Source: Proteles cristata cristata (lineage: Eukaryota > Chordata > Mammalia > Carnivora > Hyaenidae). Taken from it: DNA of 64,000 bases. The position numbers and the translations under genes were made by a program. Below are positions 24,063 through 36,190 of the stretch, one piece after another. The notes beneath the pieces are model-generated. The model was not told the DNA's origin. It made no database searches and worked only from the letters and a program-made list of their open reading frames with translations. The DNA is taken from positions 3,038,001 to 3,102,000 of the forward strand of contig JAESUZ010002551.1 in assembly GCA_017311185.1 (NCBI GenBank), written 5' to 3'. The first letter of the stretch is position 1, and each line of letters begins with the position of its first letter.

Positions 24063-24420
24063 TGAAGAGCCCAAGTCCTTGCTGTGGCTTCCCAGGCTCG
24101 CAGAGTGACCCTGTTAACTGTTTGAGCTGTTGCCATCTCCTCTCCTTCAGGTTCATTCCACTCCTGCCAACTTGTCTGCTTGTCCTTCCTTGAGCACCAA
24201 ACACTGTCCTGCCTCAGGGTCTTTGTGCATGCTCTTCCATATTCCTGGCCCTTCCCCTCAGATATCCATGTGGTTGCTTCCCTCAAATTGCTTTCCTCCA
24301 GACTTCTTCCCAAGTATTACTTTACGACACATGCTTTCCTGGAAACCCCATCGAAAGTAGCTGCCCTATTTACCCTATTTACTTACTTTTCTTCGTAAAA
24401 CTTACCACTTGACATATTTT

Positions 24421-24490
24421 TTCATGGAATTGTAATAGACATATAATGTTATATTAGTTTCAGATGTACAGCATAGTGGTCATCTGACAT
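24421..24490 (-). mobile_element. Very short L1 3'-end fragment
   Basis: AATAGACATATAATGTTATA and TTAGTTTCAGATGTACAGCA is the reverse of a carnivore L1 3' terminus, preceded by a T-rich run. Inserted in L2. Confidence 0.65.
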
Positions 24491-24942
24491 GTAATTTTAA
24501 AAACTATTTATTATCTACTAGAATAAAAACTCCACGAAAACACGGGATTTACCACTTTCTGGTGTATTAGTTGACTTACCAAAATGCTTTCTTGAACGAT
24601 TGCATAAATTGATTTTCCCTCCTAAGTTTCACATTATGAAGTCTTAAGTATTCTTTCATATAACACATATTTATAAATATTTTCCTTATTTTATAAATAG
24701 AATAGACAAATTAGAATTTCCAATGATAAAAATCCATTAACTGGGAGTTGGAATTTTCTCAAATGAAAAATAAAAAAAACCCAGTGATTATTGGTGATAT
24801 AGATCCTACATTGCAGTTCTACTGCAGAATCATAACTTACTTAAAAATTTGATGGAATAGCTTCTTTAAGCTCTACCTCCACTCTTTTAAAATGTACAAA
24901 TTTTATAAATTATGCCATATCTAATGCTTGAAATCACTTTAT

Positions 24943-25166
24943 TTAAAAAAATTTTTTTACATTTATTTATTATTGAGAGACAGAGAGAAACAAAGCATGA
25001 ACAGGGGAGGGGCAGAGAGAGAAGGAGACACAGAATCTGAAGTAGGCTCTAAGCTCCAAGCAAGCTGTCAGCACAGAGCCTAACGCAGGGCCTGAACCCG
25101 CGAACCGTGAGATCATGACCTGAGCTGAAGTTGGACCCTCAACCAACTGAGCCACCCAGGCGGCCC
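24943..25166 (-). mobile_element. Feliform SINE
   Basis: Head GAGCCACCCAGGCGGCCC at the right. Perfect 14-bp duplication TGAAATCACTTTAT at 24929-24942 and 25167-25180. Confidence 0.95.
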
Positions 25167-25229
25167 TGAAATCACTTTATAAAATGCACACTAAAATAAA
25201 CCTTTTAAAAAAGGTGGGCAAAAAGTGGG

Positions 25230-25461
25230 GAGGCACCTGGGTGGCTCAGTCGGTTAAGCATTGGCTCTTGGTTTGGGCTCAGATCATGATCTCCTGGCTT
25301 TGATGTCTTTGATATCTTTTTGGGTTCGACCCCCATGTCAGATTCTGCACTGGCAGCATGGAACCTGCTTGGTATTCTCTCTCTCACTCTCTCTCTCTCT
25401 CTCTCTCTCTGCCCCTCTCCAATTTGTGCTCTCTCTCAAATTAGTAAATAGACTTAAAAAG
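25230..25461 (+). mobile_element. Feliform SINE with small internal tandem insertion
   Basis: GGCACCTGGGTGGCTCAGTC head. Between the A- and B-box areas it carries CTTTGATGTCTTTGATATCT, a tandem CTTTGAT repeat not found in the other copies here. Long pure (CT)n at 25379-25411. Flanking AAAAAGTG occurs on both sides. Confidence 0.9.
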
Positions 25462-25469
25462 TGAATACA

Positions 25470-26335
25470 ATGCATACTAGCCTCTGGTGAAACAGCCTTC
25501 AGTGGCAGTAAATTCACTCTCTCTAGACCATCCATTCCACCTTCAGAAAGCAGTAGTCCCTATAAGAATGCTCTCATCCCCAGGGTTCAGTGAACAGTGT
25601 CTCCTTTAACTTTCACTCATCAGTCTCAGTTATGGCCAACAGCTTCCCTTAGCCCTTTCACCTACTATGGCAACTCATCAAACGTAATATTTTGAGATAC
25701 AGTCATTTACCAAGATTGCTTAAAATTCTGGTCTTCTGTTAAGAATGCTGACACTCTACAATCTCTAACTCAGTATCAATCATTGTTTTAATCCTAACTT
25801 GTTTTGCTGGGAGAGCCCATGTTACAGAATGCTCATCTGGGGTTACAGCACTAGATGTCTCGAGCTATTGCAATACAACACTAGAAAACCTAACTTGCTC
25901 CCTCTCCATCATTAATAGGCTCTTTCTTTGATATAGAGATAAGAAAGTTGGAAACAAACTGGTCAATTCTTAGTTTCCTATACTATTGATAAATAAACAT
26001 GTTATCTAGAGTATGGAAACAACATCCTTGCTAAAACTGAGTGCTAACATCAGCCAATAGAATTTGATATAATTCAAAATTATTTTATTATTTTTATTTA
26101 TTTTTATTATTATTGGTCTGGACTATGACTACAGATATTACATTTCATAGAATTTTACAAGTAAGAGACATCTTAGAAAGTTGTAAAGTAATCCACTCAC
26201 TTCACATTGGGGACTCAAGGAAGTTATTGTGGTTAATTGCTCTTTCATGATTTTTTGGTTTTCTACCCTCTGCTTACCCAAAAAGGTACATTAGTGTTAC
26301 TTTCTGGTAATTGGAGGTAAAATAAGACTTAGAAT
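25470..26335. other. Anonymous DNA
   Basis: No gene or repeat identified over about 0.85 kb; mixed base composition and only short frames. Confidence 0.4.
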
Positions 26336-26339
26336 CATC

Positions 26340-26450
26340 TGGCCTAATTTTATAAATTTACATATCACAAGATCTGAAAAGGTTAAGTGACCTGTCCAAA
26401 TTCAAAAGATTATGTCAGGGACTGGCCCTAGGTTTCCCTCTTGACTTTTA
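26340..26450 (-). mobile_element. MIR-like, antisense
   Basis: AAAGGTTAAGTGACCTGTCC followed by AAATTCAAAAG and a CAGGGACTGG segment resembles the reverse MIR core. Diverged. Confidence 0.5.
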
Positions 26451-26466
26451 TACTAGGATATTTTCT

Positions 26467-26682
26467 TTTTTTTTTTTTAATGTTTATTTATTTTTGAGAG
26501 AAAGACGCAGAATGCAAGTGGGAGAAAGGCAGAGAGAGAGAGGGAGACATAGAATCTGAAATAGGCTACAGGCTCTGAGCTACCAGCACAGAGCCTGACA
26601 CGGGGCTCAAACTCATGAACTGTGAGATCATGATCTGAGCTGAAGTTGGGTGCTTAACGAAGTGAGCCACCCAGGTGCCCCT
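26467..26682 (-). mobile_element. Feliform SINE
   Basis: Right-end head GCCACCCAGGTGCCCC. Duplication CTAGGA(T/C)ATTTTCT at 26453-26466 and 26683-26696. Confidence 0.95.
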
Positions 26683-26829
26683 CTAGGACATTTTCTATTA
26701 TATTGGGGTTTAGATTAAATCCTAAAATGATTAGAAAGCAATAATTATCAGTAATCTAGATCCTTCCATTGTACTTCATAAAAGTAACATGAAATACTTA
26801 ATAAAATTAGCAGAGTTCTTTGGGCCAAT

Positions 26830-28340
26830 TTCACTTTTTTAATTCCACTATTTCAAATATATTTTGGAGTTTTAAATATATAATCATAGGAAGGAAGGTA
26901 TAATGAATACCCATATGCTAGATTCAATAGCCATCACCATTTTGCATCACTGGTTTAATCCATTATTCTTTTTTGCTGAAATATTTATTTTTTAACATTT
27001 ATTTATTTTTGAGGGCTGGAGGGGCAGAGAGAGGGAGACAGAGAATCCAAAGCAGACTCTGAGATGATAACAGAGAGCCTGATGTGAGGCTCGAATTTAT
27101 GAACCATGAGATCATGACCTGAGCTGAAGTTGGATACTAAACTCACTAAGCCACCCAGGCACCCCTTGCTGAAATATTTCAAAACAAATCCCAAACATTG
27201 TGTTATTTTAGTCTGACATATATTAGTATGCACTGTTTTAAAATGGACTTTAAAAAATCATGAAAGCATTATCACCTCAACAGAATTAGCAATTCTTCAT
27301 AAAGTCTAATATATTTATAATTCTCCAAATGTTTAAAAAGTATCTTTTTACATTTGATTTGTTCACACAAGGTACCACACTCTGCATTTGGTTAAATCTC
27401 TTGATCTAGTTTCACATCCTCCTTATTGTTGATTTATTGAAAAAATTGAGTTATTTGTCCCATAGAATGTTCCATATTCTGGATTTGTCTCTGTGCTTCC
27501 TGTTGGTGACATTGAACTTGTTGGTCAATGCCTTTATTTCTTGTTAACTGACTACTCAGTGCCTCATGAGATTCAGGTTCAACTCTATTGACAAACATTT
27601 GTGATGCTGGCTGCTTCTTAGAAAGCATATGGCATTAGTGTCTAGTCGTCATATTATTGTGATGATACAATTACCCATCAGCTTTTCCTCTAGCAGTTTC
27701 ATCTACTGATGAAAATTGCTGGAATCATTTCATTAGGTAAAATGGCGATTTTCTAATTTTCTTTTCCTTTTTTTTTTTTAACCTTTCATTAACTGGGTTT
27801 TTTCTGTGGAAAAGAACTTTATCAACTAGGCTATCTAGTTACTGGGTTAAACAGAGAAGGCAGGATAAATGGCTAATTCTTTTCTTCTGCCAATTTTCAA
27901 AGTAAGAAAATATTCTAAACCCAATGGTGGTGACCAACTAGGATTTTGTATCTGTGTGCATTGTTTTTTGTTTTTTTTTTTTAAGTAATGGAATGAACTC
28001 ATTAGTTCTAATTAATTAATTTCAGTTACTATTTTTTTGAATCATTCTCCTCTTTTTGCCAGTGGGATTCTCCCTTATATTTCTTCCTGCTTGTTTATAT
28101 TTGTTTCTGGTATGTCCCATTAATTTTTTATTGCTTCCTGACTTTGTGGCATAACTCACCACAAACTCCCTTAATGCATTTTATTCCCCAAACAGAGTCA
28201 GAATTCTGTCATAGACTCCTGGTTCCTTTTGGTGGAAAATGCTACTTAGAGACCAAAATTTGGGCACTGGGGGGCTCTCTTAGTTTTGAGTGCCACTGTC
28301 CTCTAGATCTTTGCAGTTGTAAAGCTAAGGAATACATATT
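26830..28340 (-). mobile_element. Ancient LINE (L1M-like) antisense remnant
   Basis: AATGAATACCCATATGCTAG, AACAGAATTAGCAATTCTTC, CATTTGGTTAAATCTC, AGAATGTTCCATATTCTGGA, TTTGTCTCTGTGCTTCCTGT and CCTGGTTCCTTTTGGTGGAA occur in the order of a widespread old mammalian LINE read in reverse. Split by the SINE at 26987-27165. Subfamily not determined. Confidence 0.55.
26987..27165 (-). mobile_element. Feliform SINE, short
   Basis: Head AGCCACCCAGGCACCCC. 14-bp perfect duplication TTGCTGAAATATTT at 26973-26986 and 27166-27179. The CT-rich module is reduced. Confidence 0.95.
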
Positions 28341-28588
28341 TTTTTAAAAAAATAATGAAATAATACTGATATTTAATTGATATCCAATTCAAATTTAACA
28401 GCATAGAATTTTAACTTCTTTAACCTCTTTTCTTTTACACTAATAATATTCATTCTTAGCAACATTGAACTATTTTTAAAATTTATCTTTGTGCATAAAT
28501 GTATGCATTTGAATGTATACTAGTTTCAAATTAATACTAAAACTAATAGATAATTAAGTTCAAGATTTATTTGAAGATCTGTTTTTAA

Positions 28589-28809
28589 AAATGTTTATTT
28601 TTTATTTTGAGGGAGAGGGAGGGGTTGTATGCCTGTTCATGAGTGGGAGGAGGGAGAGAGGGAGGGAGGGGGAGAGAGAGAGAATCCCAAGCAGATTCTG
28701 CACCATCAGTGCAGAGCTCAACATGGGGCTTTAGCTCATGAACTGAGATCATGACCTGAACCAAAATCAAGAGTTGGACACTCAACTGATTGAGCCACCC
28801 AGGCACCCC
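28589..28809 (-). mobile_element. Carnivore SINE (AATCAAGAGTTGGA subfamily)
   Basis: GAGCCACCCAGGCACCCC head and a CCAAAATCAAGAGTTGGACA segment typical of the older subfamily. Duplication TGAAG(A/C)TCTGTTTTTAA at 28572-28588 and 28810-28826. Confidence 0.94.
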
Positions 28810-28954
28810 TGAAGCTCTGTTTTTAATTAGAACACATTACACTTAAGATTACAAAGTACTCAAAAAACAGTTGAAAATATATCTATTGTTTGTGTTATAA
28901 TGTCATTATTTGGCTGTATTGATGGGTTTCATTGTTTTCATTTGTTTTAAGCTT

Positions 28955-29105
28955 GGAGACAAAGTCTCCAACTGCTTCAGCATCACTTGAGAACTTGTTA
29001 GAAATACAGATTCTTGGGTCCCATCTCAGAACTTCTAAATCAGAAACTTTGGGAGTCAGTCTCTGCAGGTGAATTTTATGTAATATGTGAGAACCACTGT
29101 TCTAG
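28955..29105. mobile_element. hAT-Charlie MER5-type remnant
   Basis: AGCATCACTTGAGAACTTGT, TAGAAATACAGATTCTTGGG, AAATCAGAAACTTTGGGAGT and terminal GAGAACCACTG match the MER5A pattern. Confidence 0.8.
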
Positions 29106-29259
29106 TGATTGCCGTTTTTATTAGTGAATAAAAATGCAGATATAACAGAATACATATATATTAATAATCTCCTTTTTTCTTACCCAAATGTTACCCTACT
29201 ATGTATACTATTCTGTATCTTGCTGTTGAAAAATATACTTTTCATACAAGTCATTTTTT

Positions 29260-29311
29260 AAAGTTTTTATTTTAATGCCAGTTAGTTAACATACAGAGTT
29301 ATATTAGTCAC
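29260..29311 (-). mobile_element. Very short L1 tail insertion
   Basis: Only about 50 bp of L1 3' terminus (TAATGCCAGTTAGTTAACAT, ACAGAGTTATATTAG) after a T-rich run, bracketed by A(C/T)AAGTCATTTTT at 29246-29258 and 29312-29324. An extreme 5' truncation. Confidence 0.75.
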
Positions 29312-29677
29312 ATAAGTCATTTTTAATTTTCTTCATATAAGTCATATTTTATTTTTGCTGGAATATTTTGGAGGTAGATTCCTAGAAGTGAAGTCTCTAG
29401 ATAGATTACTAGCAATTTTTTTTTAAGATCTTATCAAATTCCTTTGCCTGGAAGTTGTACCATTTTGTATTCTCATCAGCTGTTTGCCAGAACCTTGCCA
29501 ACAGAGTACATTGTCAGACTTTGGAATGTTTGCCAATCTGATATATGAGAAGTTGTAGTTCATTGTAGTTTTCATTTGCATTTCCTGAATAAGAGTGAGT
29601 TTGGGCATCTTTTCATATGTTTATGCCATCGTCATTTCTTCTTTTGGGAATGGATGCTGATATGTTTTGCTACTTCT

Positions 29678-29888
29678 TTTTTTTAATTTTTATTTTTAAA
29701 TTTATTCATTTTTGAGAGAGAGAGAGACTGCGAGTGGGGGAGGGGCGGAGAGAAAGGGAAACACAGAATCTGAAGCAGGCTCCATGTTCTGAGCCATCAG
29801 CACAGAGCCTGACCTGGGGCTTGAACCTGCCTGATCATGCCCTGAGCTGAAGTCGGACGCTCAACTGACTGAGCCACCCAGGTGCCCC
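29678..29888 (-). mobile_element. Feliform SINE
   Basis: Head GAGCCACCCAGGTGCCCC. Duplication ATGTTTTGCTACTT at 29662-29675 and 29889-29902. Confidence 0.95.
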
Positions 29889-30411
29889 ATGTTTTGCTAC
29901 TTTTCTATCAGGTTGTTAGTCTATTTCTTCTCCGTTAGTAAGAACTCTTAATATATTAAGCATATTAGCCACTTAACTGCAAATATATTTTCTCACTTTA
30001 CTATTTGTCTTTTACCTTTAGCTTATGTTATGTATCAATGCCAATAGTTTAAGGAAAATGTACATGATTAGATATCTCAGTATTTTATCTCATAGCTTCT
30101 AGATTTTGAATTATTAAGGTTTTCCTCAGCTCAGGTGATAAGACAAATTCTCCCATGTTTTCTTTTAGTATGTTTTTTTTTTGTTTTTAACATTTAAACT
30201 TAGATTTATCTGGAATTTATCGTGGTGTGAAGTACTCACCCGATTTAATTTTATTTTCCTAATTTATATCTAGTTGTCCTAACACTATTTATTGTAGTTC
30301 ATCTTTTTCCTCAGTAATTTGAGATGCCACTTATATCGGATACTGGATTTCCATACACACCTGAGTCTATTACATACTTTCATTTTTGTTCTATTTGTAA
30401 AACAGTGGGTT

Positions 30412-30611
30412 TTTTTTTAATTAATTAATTTATTTTTGAGAGAGAAGGGGAAGGACAGAGAGAGAGAGAGAGAGGGAAAGAGAATTGCAAGCAGGCTCTG
30501 TGCTGTGACCATGGAGCCCCATGCAGGGCTGGAAATCACTAACCGTGGGATCATGACCTGAGCCGAAATCAAGAGTCAGATGCTTAACTGACTCAGCCAC
30601 CCACGTGCCCC
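30412..30611 (-). mobile_element. Carnivore SINE (older subfamily)
   Basis: CAGCCACCCACGTGCCCC head, GCCGAAATCAAGAGTCAGAT segment, GAGAGAGAGAGAGAGAGGGA module. No convincing target duplication remains. Confidence 0.9.
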
Positions 30612-31520
30612 TCTACCACGCACTGTTTTAATTATAGTGGTTGAAAAATATGTCTTAATATCTGATGATAATTAGGAGTACTTTTCATTTTTATTCTAAT
30701 TATTACTTTTTCACTAATGCCTTTAGTCTTCTCTTCAGATCCTGACTTCCTATGTGAACTAGGACTTAAAATAGCTTATTACTACTAATTGTCCTCTGTT
30801 CTTCCTCTCCCTGCACTGTTCAATTTTAGTTTTTGTCTTAATTTTGATATTTAATATTAAAAAGAACTTGATAGTTTTATCTAATTTTAGTCTTTATATT
30901 CTTAAGGACAATTAAACTACTATGACATAGCTTATCATTTTCAGGAGATATTCTTAGCTCGCATTTTCTCTCATTGGGTATCTTAAAAGATTTCACTGGG
31001 AGGTTCATACCTAGTATCTATCTTTTCCTTGTATGCTTTTCTTTCCCTTCCCATTTTTGCTCTCTGTATGAATTATTTACACCTTGTCAGGACATTTGGA
31101 ATGTATATACTACTTGGTCACCCTTACCCCTATCTTTTAGTCTTTGTTATACAGTTGAGTATGTTCAGTGCTTATCTGTCAGCTTTATATGGGAGCTTCT
31201 ACCATCCCTTTGTGTGGAATTGTTCTCTAGTACCTTCTTCAGGAAGAGCAGTTACATCTCTTTATCTGTGACCTTTACATTTGAAGAACAATTTAATTAG
31301 ATGTAAATCCTTAGTTCCCTGTTTTCTTTCATTGCCTATCTTCAATATGTTGCTCCAGTGTTTTCTACCATAAAATATTGCTGCTTGGAAAACAGGTGCC
31401 AATCAATCTGATTTTCATTGTTCATGACTACCTAAAGAATTTTTTTTATCTTTGAAGTTCAATAATTTTACTAAGATATGTCCAAAAAGTGTATCATTTA
31501 TAGGCTAATACACCATTTCT

Positions 31521-31751
31521 TCTTTTTATTTAATTTTTTTAAACGTTTATTTATTTTTGAGGGAAAGAGACAAAGGGTGAGCAAGGGAGGGGCAGAAAGT
31601 GGGTGTGGGGAGACACAGAATCCAAAGCTGGCTCCAGGCTCTGAGCTGTCAGCACTGAGCCTGACAAAGGGCTGGAACCCAAGAACTGCAAGATCAATCA
31701 TTACCTGAGCCAAAGTCAGACACTTAATCAACTGAGCTATCCAGGTGTCCC
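31521..31751 (-). mobile_element. Feliform SINE
   Basis: Head GAGCTATCCAGGTGTCCC. The flanks ATACACCATTTCT (31508-31520) and ATATACCATTTTT (31752-31764) are a decayed duplication. Confidence 0.92.
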
Positions 31752-32118
31752 ATATACCATTTTTCCTTGATATATATATATCTCCTTGATATATATATAC
31801 ATATACTTTTTATATATATCCAACACTTTTATATGTCCAAAAAAATTTTTTTATAAAATAAATTTTATTTATTTTTATAAAATTTTATTTATTTATATAA
31901 AATTTATAAAATAAAAAAATTTTTATATCCAAAAAAATCCAACACTTTTTAAATTCAAGAAACTTTTTTCTCTTTTTTTTTCAGGAAACTTCTCAAGTTA
32001 CAGTTTTAGTATTCCATTTTCTAGATGTTATCTTACAGTTCTCCAATTGCATTTGTATTAGATCTCTTTTATTTTTGGCCATTTCTGGTACTTTTTTACC
32101 ACAATACCCAGGTTTCAT

Positions 32119-32524
32119 TGTCTCACTACTGTGAAGAATGAAGAGGTGGACACAAAATGAGCAGCAGGCAGAGTTTAATAGAATATAAGATTAGAAAGGA
32201 AGAATAGTAGGAATATTCTCTTTACAGAGAGGGTCTGCTGACAATAGACAAGAGTCCTTGTTTTATAAGGTACTGGTCACTCTGCCCCTTCCCTTCCCCC
32301 TAGTTCGTTCTCAGGTTTTATCCTTATTGGTTGGATAACTGTAGGTGCTGAGTTCTTCATTCCTGATTGACTCATTTCCATTGTATGAGGTGTGGTCTAT
32401 GGCTGTACCAGTTCCTTGTAGGTCATAGGTTTTATGGTCTACTTATTTTTAGGTAGGTCTTTTGTCAGATTCCTGAAGGAAACCTGAGGTGGAGTCACCT
32501 GAAGGTATTTCCTGTGGTCAGACA
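32119..32524 (-). mobile_element. Probable solo ERV LTR
   Basis: On the minus strand it begins TGTCTGACCACAGG and ends GTAGTGAGACA (TGT...ACA ends). It has TATAAAA at 32267-32261 and ATTAAA at 32179-32174 in promoter-then-poly(A) order. No internal retroviral genes are adjacent. A matching target duplication was not found (left TCAT, right CTCC), so the limits are uncertain. Confidence 0.6.
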
Positions 32525-32739
32525 CTCCCAGCATTGTTCCAAAATAGTCTTTCTCTACCTAGTGACCCTCAGGTCTTAATCCTTTCCCTCCCTGCCTATG
32601 TTATCCTATTTTTTCTTGTCATATTTTCTCCTAAATCTTAAAACAACAGTAGCAACAAGAACAACAACAACTTTGTTTGCGTTTCTTCCTTCACTTTTCC
32701 CTTTCAGTGCATTCACGGCATTTATTTGTGGGTTTTTTT

Positions 32740-32939
32740 TTTAAATGTTTATTTATTTTTGAGGGAGAGACAGTGCAAGCAGGGGAGAGGCAGAGAAAGA
32801 GGGGGCACAGAACCCAAAGCAGGCTCCAGGCTCTGAGCTGTCAGCACACAGCCTGATGTGGGGCTTGAACCCGTGAACATAAGATCATGACTTGAGCGGA
32901 AGCCAGACCCTTAACCGACTGAGTCACCCAGGTGCCCCT
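32740..32939 (-). mobile_element. Feliform SINE
   Basis: Head GAGTCACCCAGGTGCCCC at the right, AAATGTTTATTTATTTTTGA at the left. Only a vague T/G-rich duplication. Confidence 0.93.
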
Positions 32940-33129
32940 GTGTGTTCTTTTTAACTTAGTTTTTATTTCTCACTTTTTTTGCTCTTTTTCCCAATTCTTT
33001 TTTGACATCTGTCAATTCTCATTTTCTATCTTTCAGTAATTTTTGATGCACAATTCCTGGGTATAAGGAATGCTACAGTTCTTTAGTTTTCTAAATCAGA
33101 ATATTATGATTTAGATTCAATTTGAGGAG

Positions 33130-34730
33130 CTCTTTGTGGCTTATGCTCTTTTACTTTTTTTTTTTTTTTCTCTTGTCAAAGCAGAATCCAGGGATCACCT
33201 GTGGCTAGAAGATGGGGCGGTCCTGTGCACACAGTGGTTGGTATCTTTGTTCTGGCTTCTCTGGCTACATGCTACTGCTGTTGAGAGTTGTCTGGATTTA
33301 GGCTCTTTGAGTGTCCTTAGAGATACTTCTTAGAACTCTTCACTATATTGTCTGAAGATTCTTACTAAAACCTTTGTGTCATCACCTGGGAAGCTTTGTT
33401 CCACAACACTCATTCCCCTGGCCACCTTAGTCTCTGGGTAGAGGAGAGGCTAACCTCATACTTTTCACTCAGATTTGGCCATTTCACCTTCTGCTGTCCA
33501 AACTACCCTTCTCTGAGATCGTTGGTTTCATAATTTTCAGTGAAATAAAAATACATATTTTCTTTTGTGCGTTTTGAAGGATATTTCATATCTTTAAACC
33601 TTTATGAATACACGTTATCTTCTGTTTTACAGGTAAGGGATTCAGACTTGGGAAAGTAGATGCCACTTCTTAGTAGCGCTGTGCTAACACACTCTGTGAT
33701 ATGCATCTTTGCTTATTTCTACACATCTTATCTTAATATAAGAGACAGTGAAGCTCATTGCTAAAGGGTTTATTTCAAAGAAAGATGCAATAAGTATTAA
33801 GATTTTTTTTATATATTATAATAAAAACGATTTTTTTTTTGTGACTTTTCAGCCACCAATGCTTGTCAGGTGCTCCCAGAAGCAGACAGCAAGGTAGAAC
33901 AAGAGATACATTGGAGGAAATGGCATGAAGGATAAGGCAGGAGGGAGCCTTCTTACTGCAGTGCGAGTCTAATACCTGTGAAAGACATAAGTGATGGAAA
34001 GATTAGGTAGGAAGGGATTCAGATCCTAGTGCAGGTGTGAAAAACTCCTGGTGGGGCAATGGGAAAAACCCAAACAAAAGGTGCCCATTAGAGAATCTTG
34101 CACGAAGCGGTGATTGCTTGGTTCCAGTCCCCCTGCCATGCACACTTGTTGGCCAGGAGCAGTCCAGGTTCAGTGTGGAGCATTGACTGAGTGAATGAGG
34201 TGGTCCATTCCGAGATGCGGCAGTTCACCTGTCACTCAGCAGGTGTTCCTGAAGGGCCATGGAGTGGGTCATCTTTATGGCTCTGCCACTGATGTCTATT
34301 TGATATATTTAGCCAGTTAAAAAAAAAAACACTTTTAGCACAAATTTTTTCTTTATTAAAGCAGTTTGACAAAGTCTTCTTCATGTGGGGCAAAGATTCC
34401 AACAGAGATCAATAATGTACAACTTTTGTTGCTGTGTATTTCTAAAATGTCTAAGAAGCTAAGGATTATTTTAATTAGAGAATGTGAAAGAAGTTAAGAT
34501 ATCATTTTTCATTATTATCAGTCCAATAATTGTAGACAATCTAAACACACTATTAGATAGGGCTGTTCTTTTAGTCTGATTTTGTTATTTCCCATTGCTG
34601 ACTGAAAAGTCCAAAATTGGTAACTGGATATACCTGTGTCCGATGAATGAGTCTGTCCTTTTGACCATTTTGATTTTGATCTCCAGACAATTTGTTTTCA
34701 ATGGAATCATCTGCTTCCAAAAGGACCAGA
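33130..34730. other. Anonymous DNA with a possible MIR
   Basis: A poly-T run at 33154-33170 and a possible antisense MIR core at 33595-33700 (TTTTACAGGTAAGGGATTCA, GACTTGGGAAAGTAGATG). The 33850-34310 part is GC-richer and looks like an old LTR or unique DNA; not identified. No gene. Confidence 0.4.
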
Positions 34731-34737
34731 AAAACTC

Positions 34738-34905
34738 CTAGCCTGGGAATCAGGTCATCTGTGGTCTGATTCTGCTTTGTTACAGTGTAGCTGTGTGACC
34801 TTGCAGAAATTACTTCACCCCCTTGGACTTCAGTTTCTACGTTTGGGAAATGAGTTTATTAGATTAGATAATCTCCAGGCTTCATCTAGCCTATGAAATA
34901 TTGCA
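34738..34905 (+). mobile_element. MIR
   Basis: CTGTGTGACCTTGCAGAAAT, TACTTCACCCCCTTGGACTT and CAGTTTCTACGTTTGGGAAA are the MIR core in sense. Confidence 0.85.
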
Positions 34906-35965
34906 CTTGAAGTTGGAGGTTATGGATAAAATATTTTCTATATTTTTTATCAAAAACTAAAATAAAGACATGGAAGCTATATTTAGGAAATGTGTGGACA
35001 GCACACATGTTGGAAAATGCAATTAATATTTAAAATAATCTTCCAGGCCTGAGGGATAGGTTATTTTCTACAAAATAAACTTTAATAATAATAGGGTGGA
35101 TTGTTTGTCTATTTTTTTTAAATAAGCCTTTTATTTTAAAGCAGTTTTAGATTTACAGAATTATGGCAAAGATAGTACAGAGTGTTTATTTATTTTTGCT
35201 TTACACATGAGTGTAAAAATATCTGTGGCAATCAGTGTTGGGTAGGTTGGTGGTGGAAGGAGCTGAGATGGGGCTCCTGGGGCAGAGTGTGGAAAGACGG
35301 GACTTAACATTTTATGTGAAAAGAATTATGTCACACAATCCTAAAATTATGTGACTTTCAAAAAAAACCCCACAATAAGCACCTAATACACCTAATACCT
35401 ACATTAATAGAGATCTACATTAATGATCCAGAATAAGGGAAACATCAATCATATTATACTGTAACCTGACTATACCTCACCTAGAGTTCTATTTTTGGTT
35501 CAGGGAACCGTGTAGTAAAAAGGAACACTGAAATGTTTGCACAAGGTCCGGAGAAGAAAGAGTGGAATAATGAAAGACTTGAAAATTATTACATAAGAGG
35601 AAAGACTGACTGAGCTGGAAAGCTTTAGCCTGAAGAAGAGAAGACTTAGCAGAAACATGCAATAAATTATTTTTTTTAAATTACATATATTTTAAAAAAT
35701 TAGGTAAACTGCTCATATAATTAAAAAATCAAAACGATAGAAAAGATATCAGTGCATCTACTTTTCCCCATCCTGTTTAGGTATGATTTTTAAAATTCAT
35801 TTCTTTTGACTCCTTTCACAGTGTTTCCTCAGGCAACTCTAAGCAAATACACATATCCAAAAGGAATCAAACTATGCATGTTATTTTGCACTTTGATTTT
35901 TTTTTTTTTACTTAATACTATATTTTGGAGATCTTTCCATATATGTGTAAAGAAGGTACCTCATT

Positions 35966-36029
35966 AAAAAGGTTTATTTTATTTATTTTGAGAAAGAGAG
36001 AGAGTGAGAGAGCAAGCAGAGGAGGGGTA

Positions 36030-36061
<32 letters not shown>

Positions 36062-36190
36062 ATCCCAAACAGGCTCTGCACTGTCAGCACAGAGCCTGAC
36101 ATGGGACTTGATCTCATGAGCTGTGAGATCATGACCTGAGCTGAAATCAAGAGTCTGACACTTAACCAGCTGAGCCACCCAGGGAGCCTT
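35966..36190 (-). mobile_element. Carnivore SINE (older subfamily)
   Basis: Head TGAGCCACCCAGGGAGCC, GAAATCAAGAGTCTGACACT segment and an uninterrupted (GA)n module at 36033-36061. No clear duplication. Confidence 0.9.

Larger units (their letters stand above)
23420..24600 (+). mobile_element. L2 element, interrupted
   Basis: AACATGCCACTCCTCCATTT, AAAACCTTACAGTGACTTCC, CCTGCCTCAGGGTCTTTGTG, CATGCTCTTCCATATTCCTG and CTAGAATAAAAACTCCACGA follow the L2 3' half in order. Split by a SINE (23845-24062) and a short L1 3' piece (24421-24490). Confidence 0.85.
29150..30750 (-). mobile_element. Antisense L1ME/L1M 3' region
   Basis: AGGTAGATTCCTAGAAGTGA, TACCATTTTGTATTCTCATC, TTCATTTGCATTTCCTGAAT and TTAGATTTATCTGGAATTTA are the reverse of old L1 ORF2 and 3' sequence. 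Interrupted by a tiny L1 tail (29260-29311) and SINEs (29678-29888 and 30412-30611). Confidence 0.75.
31300..33120 (-). mobile_element. Antisense old L1 (5' half) hosting an LTR and SINEs
   Basis: TTGCCTATCTTCAATATGTT, AATCTGATTTTCATTGTTCA, AAGTTCAATAATTTTACTAA and GGAAACTTCTCAAGTTACAG read like the reverse of L1 ORF1/5' sequence, continuing after the LTR at 32119-32524. AT-rich low-complexity DNA lies at 31768-31930. Confidence 0.55.
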
